A stretch of 64,000 bases of DNA from Bacillota bacterium. GTDB taxonomy: Bacteria; Bacillota; Clostridia; Lachnospirales; Lachnospiraceae. Below, one piece after another: positions 60,976 to 64,000 of this stretch. Location of the stretch: contig JAEYPP010000071.1 of NCBI GenBank assembly GCA_023410575.1, positions 1 to 64,000 on the forward strand, written 5' to 3'. Positions within the stretch are counted from its first letter, which is position 1. Each line of letters opens with the position of its first letter. Below the pieces are notes generated by a model. It saw only the letters and a list, made by a program, of their open reading frames with translations, did no database searches and was not told the origin of the DNA. The translations under genes were made by a program, and so were the position numbers.

Positions 60976-61024
60976 ACCACCGGTACCAGCTGTGTTCCGA
61001 CACTTACTGGAAAGTACTTATGGT
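60976..61024. other. Long imperfect hairpin downstream of rlmD
   Basis: ACCA...TGGT closes a structure with GTA/TAC, CCAG/CTGG and GTGT/ACAC stems around the loop TCGG. It is comparatively GC-rich and lacks a T-run. It may be an RNA processing site or part of an undescribed small RNA. Confidence 0.4.
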
Positions 61025-61050
61025 AAAAAACTGTGCAAAATCAAAGGTTT

Positions 61051-62475
61051 CTAGATGTCTGCTCGACATAGTAATGCAACACTCTCCACATGTGTACTAT
61101 GTGGAAACTGATCCACAGGGCGTACCTTTTTTAGCTGATACCCCTTTTCACACAAAGACTTCACATCTCTAGCTAAGGTAGCTGGATCACAAGAAACATA
61201 AACAACTCTCTTTGGATTCATTGCAACAACTGTTTCAAGCAAGCTTTCCTCACAGCCCTTTCGTGGGGGATCCACAACAATTACATCTGCTGACATCGCG
61301 CCCTTGCTTTCTTTATATTTTTGAGGTAAAACGTCTTCTGCTGCACCAACAAAAAATTCTGCATTTGTAATCTGATTTAACAAGGCATTACGTTTCGCAT
61401 CTTCGATTGCTTGCGGAATAATTTCAACTCCATAAACCTTTTTCGCTTTTTGCGCTAGGAATAGCGAGATAGTCCCGATTCCACAGTACAAATCCCATAC
61501 AATTTCTTCACCATGTAAGTCAGCATAAGAAAGAGCTAGGTCATACAACTTCTTTGTTTGCACTGGATTGACCTGATAGAAGGATAATGGAGAAATCTGA
61601 TACTTAATATCCCCCATTTGATCAATAATTGTAGGTTCTTTATATAGCGGAATTACCTGATTGCCTAATATTACATTCGTCTTTTCTTGATTCACATTCA
61701 AGCATATACTCTCAATAACAAAATCATGTTGTTTTGAGTTTAATGCGAGTAATTTATCCAAAAGTAATTCTTGCTTTGTCAACTTCTTACCATTGATTAC
61801 AAGGCAAACCATTACCTGCTTTGTTGTAAAACCAACACGGATTAATATATGACGTAATAATCCAGTATGAGATTCCTCATTATAAATTGCGATATTGGAC
61901 TCTTTAATATAAGAGCGGATAGTATCAACAATCAGTTCATTGCTTTTATCCCCAATAAAGCAATGCTTCGTATCGATAATGGAATGTGTGCGACCAGCAT
62001 AGAATCCTATGACAACATCTTGATTTTGATTTTTTCCGACTGGATACTGTGATTTATTGCGATAATAATAAGGGTCTTCCATTCCTATGATTGGCTCCAT
62101 CTCATAATCTTTGATGCCACCAATTCGCTCCATGCAATTCTTAACCTTATTCTGTTTATACTCTAATTGCTTCTGATAGTCTAATTGCTGAATCTGACAG
62201 CCACCACAGCGTGATGCAAGAGTACACTTTGGCTCTACACGAAATGTCGATGGCTTCACAATGGATTCGATCTTAGCATAGCCATAAGATTTCTTAGTTT
62301 TTAGAACTCGAACGATTAGTTCATCCCCTACAACTGCATCTTTTACGAATAAAGTAAAACCATGATACCTTCCAATACCCTCTCCCTCTGCACCAATATC
62401 CTCAATCGTTACTGGTACACAGTCATTTTTCTGAGGAATTCCTTGTAAACTCTCTTTTTCACTTTTTAAAGCCAT
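61051..62475 (-). CDS. 23S rRNA uracil-C5-methyltransferase (RlmD/RlmCD type)
   Basis: SAM-dependent RNA methyltransferase of 474 residues, making m5U in 23S rRNA. It has an N-terminal TRAM domain (VPVTIEDIGAEGEGIGRYHG), an iron-sulphur motif (CTLASRCGGCQIQQLDY plus an earlier Cys), a SAM-binding domain (EIVWDLYCGIGTISLFLAQ) and the catalytic block VDPPRKGC followed by YVSCDPATLARDV. Which uracil is modified is not clear in Firmicutes. The ATG at 62475 sits behind AAGAGGAG and 36 bases after the stop of yhaM upstream. Confidence 0.92.
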   Translation of the reverse strand: MALKSEKESLQGIPQKNDCVPVTIEDIGAEGEGIGRYHGFTLFVKDAVVGDELIVRVLKTKKSYGYAKIESIVKPSTFRVEPKCTLASRCGGCQIQQLDYQKQLEYKQNKVKNCMERIGGIKDYEMEPIIGMEDPYYYRNKSQYPVGKNQNQDVVIGFYAGRTHSIIDTKHCFIGDKSNELIVDTIRSYIKESNIAIYNEESHTGLLRHILIRVGFTTKQVMVCLVINGKKLTKQELLLDKLLALNSKQHDFVIESICLNVNQEKTNVILGNQVIPLYKEPTIIDQMGDIKYQISPLSFYQVNPVQTKKLYDLALSYADLHGEEIVWDLYCGIGTISLFLAQKAKKVYGVEIIPQAIEDAKRNALLNQITNAEFFVGAAEDVLPQKYKESKGAMSADVIVVDPPRKGCEESLLETVVAMNPKRVVYVSCDPATLARDVKSLCEKGYQLKKVRPVDQFPHSTHVESVALLCRADI

Positions 62476-62510
62476 TATTTCTAACTCCTCTTATAGATCT
62501 AGTAGGTAAT

Positions 62511-63455
62511 TTAATATTCTGATGATCTACGTACATTCGAATCAAATAATCGTTGGAAACCAAGCCACTCAGCCTTAGACTCGTCACTTTGTAATAGTTC
62601 TTTCATTGTCTGAAGCTTTGCATCCATATTATCAGCCATACTCAATGCTAGTGCTTCTGCAAGCGCTGGTTTCTTAGGTGAACCATATTCTAATTCCCCA
62701 TGATGCGATAAAATGCAATGTAGGATTTCGCTTGACATCTTTACAGGAAATCCTGGAATTGTTTTCATACGTTCCTGAAGTTTTGCTGTCCCAATATAAA
62801 TATGTCCTAGTAGATTGCCTGCATCTGTGTAGTCATTCTCAGGAAATGCTGACAATTCCTCTAGCTTCCCTAAATCATGGAACATTGCTGATACTAACAA
62901 TAAATCACGTTGTAAAAATGGATAATTATCTGCAAGATAATCTGCCATCTTAGTAACACCTAATGTATGCTCCAATAATCCACCCACAAATCCATGATGA
63001 ACACTCTTTGCAGCTGAGTGTTGTTTAAATCTCTTTATAAACTCTTTATCTTCAACATAAAAGCTTTGAGCCAAAGCCTTAATATGTGGTTCTTTTAATT
63101 TGTTAACATAAGTTAATAATTCACGATACATATCTTCAACATTTTTTTCAGTTGATGGCATGTAGTTTGCAACGTCATACTCACCCTCTTGGCATTTGCG
63201 GACTCTTTTCACATTTAATTGAAGAGAACCTTGAAATAAAGTGACCTGCCCTTCAATATGTATATAATCCATAGCATCAAAATGTTCAATTCCTGGACCT
63301 AAATCCCAAACTTTTGCATCTTTCGTTCCTGTTTTATCTTGAACCAACATGGAGTAATAATTTTTTCCTGCCTTTGTTTTTAACACATTAAGTTGCTTAC
63401 ATAGATAGGTCTCTTTAAACATTTCCCCATCTTTTAATTCATTTAAATATCTCAT
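62511..63455 (-). CDS. yhaM: 3'-5' exoribonuclease YhaM
   Basis: RNase of 314 residues. An OB-fold at residues 18-90 (YYSMLVQDKTGTKDAKVWDL, IHIEGQVTLFQGSLQLNVKR) precedes an HD-domain nuclease (AKSVHHGFVGGLLEHTLGVT, SAMFHDLGKLEEL, ILHCILSHHGELEYGSPKKP). The two-domain layout is the YhaM signature. It probably degrades single-stranded RNA or DNA from the 3' end. AGGCTAGGG precedes the ATG. It is followed by the rlmD-type gene, likely cotranscribed. Confidence 0.93.
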   Translation of the reverse strand: MRYLNELKDGEMFKETYLCKQLNVLKTKAGKNYYSMLVQDKTGTKDAKVWDLGPGIEHFDAMDYIHIEGQVTLFQGSLQLNVKRVRKCQEGEYDVANYMPSTEKNVEDMYRELLTYVNKLKEPHIKALAQSFYVEDKEFIKRFKQHSAAKSVHHGFVGGLLEHTLGVTKMADYLADNYPFLQRDLLLVSAMFHDLGKLEELSAFPENDYTDAGNLLGHIYIGTAKLQERMKTIPGFPVKMSSEILHCILSHHGELEYGSPKKPALAEALALSMADNMDAKLQTMKELLQSDESKAEWLGFQRLFDSNVRRSSEY

Positions 63456-63759
63456 CTAGTTTCCCTAGCCTTTCTAATCTCAACCATATCTCTATTATAC
63501 CCCACTCGTACAAATATATAAAGCTTTAAATCATTGGGTAATTTACCCTTGAAAGCAAACAATAAAACAGCTTAGAACTTCCTTTGCGCGAAAGCGTGTG
63601 GCGTATAAATTATGTTTAGCATCCTATACGCCTAACATTTCTTTGAGCAAAATGACATAAGTTTATATTAAAAAAAGCTATACTACAATGCTTGTCAATT
63701 GACTAACACTATAATATAGCTTTTATCTTTCTTCTATTTTAGCCTAAATGCTTATTATA
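63456..63759. other. Intergenic region yhaM/htrA-like
   Basis: About 300 bases. It holds the htrA-like terminator (63671-63727), the GGCGTATA/TATACGCC hairpin (63600-63607 and 63625-63632, loop 17) and a TATAAT at 63499-63494 on the minus strand that may be the yhaM promoter with a weak -35. Confidence 0.55.
63671..63727 (-). terminator. Terminator of the htrA-like gene
   Basis: AAAGCTATA and TATAGCTTT arms close a loop of about 30 bases, followed by a seven-T run on the minus strand, downstream of the gene at the window edge. Confidence 0.75.
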
Positions 63760-64000
63760 TTACTTTTTAGATAAAGTAACGCTTAATTTCACCTCTTTAA
63801 GTTCTCCCTTCGATTGGCGAGCTACGCTAACTTTTATTGTTTCCCCTGGCTTATAGTTATTCAATATACTATTAAAATTAATGATGGAAGCTACTGTATA
63901 ATCATTAATGCCAGTGATGATATCGCCCTGTCGAATATCACCATTAAAAGCAGGTGAATCTTGAAGAACCTTTGTTACATAGATTCCTGCCTCTAGTTCA
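63760..64000 (-). CDS. HtrA-like serine protease, C-terminal PDZ domain (cut by window edge)
   Basis: The last 80 residues of a protein, reading ELEAGIYVTKVLQDSPAFNG, DIRQGDIITGINDYTVASII, NYKPGETIKVSVARQSKGEL and KLSVTLSKK at the stop. This is a typical PDZ domain as in HtrA/DegP. The protease domain lies beyond the window. Likely acts in extracytoplasmic protein quality control. Confidence 0.85.
   Translation of the reverse strand, partial: ELEAGIYVTKVLQDSPAFNGDIRQGDIITGINDYTVASIINFNSILNNYKPGETIKVSVARQSKGELKEVKLSVTLSKK

Larger units (their letters stand above)
60617..61050. other. Intergenic region between the Z1/FRG operon and the rlmD gene
   Basis: About 430 bases. It holds the rlmD terminator (60908-60945) and an unexplained long imperfect hairpin (60976-61024). 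The part next to the zinc-ribbon gene (60617-60890) should contain that operon's promoter, but none of consensus quality was found. Confidence 0.6.

Overview
The window looks like the chromosome of a low-GC, spore-forming, anaerobic Firmicute of the Lachnospiraceae type, close to the plant-fibre-degrading Lachnoclostridium (Clostridium) phytofermentans group. This rests on several things: AT-rich DNA with textbook TTGACA-N17-TATAAT promoters and strong AGGAGG ribosome sites, a six-gene Rnf complex, spoIIID, DUF4358, DUF5685 and DUF1292 families, and pectin-related genes (GH105 hydrolase, KdgK-like kinase). The species is an inference. No rRNA, tRNA, CRISPR array or complete insertion sequence was seen.

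Layout. 1-4.1 kb: str operon (rpsL, rpsG, fusA, then tuf with its own promoter), all leftward from a consensus promoter. 4.7-6.6 kb: a primary-type sigma factor and a PlsC-like acyltransferase, rightward. 6.6-11.5 kb: a leftward set of DUF4358 lipoprotein, ECF sigma factor, anti-sigma-like protein, MBOAT O-acyltransferase and DHHW protein, which looks like a stress-controlled surface O-acylation module. 11.8-23.4 kb: PfkB sugar kinase, DUF885 lipoprotein, lipid kinase, XPD/DinG-type helicase with a Cas4-like nuclease domain, DUF1292, UvrD-like helicase, gltX and a zinc-ribbon membrane protein. 23.6-29.0 kb: rnfCDGEAB. 29.4-35.6 kb: spoIIID, a DUF5685/J-domain/membrane triad, ArsC-like protein, superoxide dismutase and two tandem surface PPIases. 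35.8-44.0 kb: GH105, MgtC, a fucose-isomerase-family enzyme, a chimeric lipoprotein, dCMP deaminase and an amidohydrolase. 44.1-55.7 kb: GntR-ABC operon, glycosyltransferase, homocysteine synthase, a DUF4914/DUF3360-like pair, purE, DUF2294, TetR-methyltransferase and a beta-propeller protein. 55.9-60.6 kb: an accessory cluster of FRG, Z1-type helicase and zinc-ribbon genes. 61-64 kb: rlmD-type methyltransferase, yhaM and the 3' end of an htrA-like protease.

Most interesting points. (1) The FRG/Z1/zinc-ribbon operon is a candidate anti-phage or DNA-handling system. Its helicase gene appears split by one in-frame TGA, with 177 further open codons after it. (2) Three copies of a palindromic repeat lie only between convergent genes. 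They share a core but have different, internally complementary long arms, and two sit inside the loop of another terminator-like hairpin. (3) Operator-like palindromes overlap the promoters of the GH105 and PfkB kinase genes. (4) DUF4914 with a membrane permease, and DUF5685 with a J-domain protein, are compact uncharacterised gene sets.

Start sites were re-chosen from ribosome-binding sites where the longest open frame was not the best supported. Family assignments come from recognising motifs; no database search was run.
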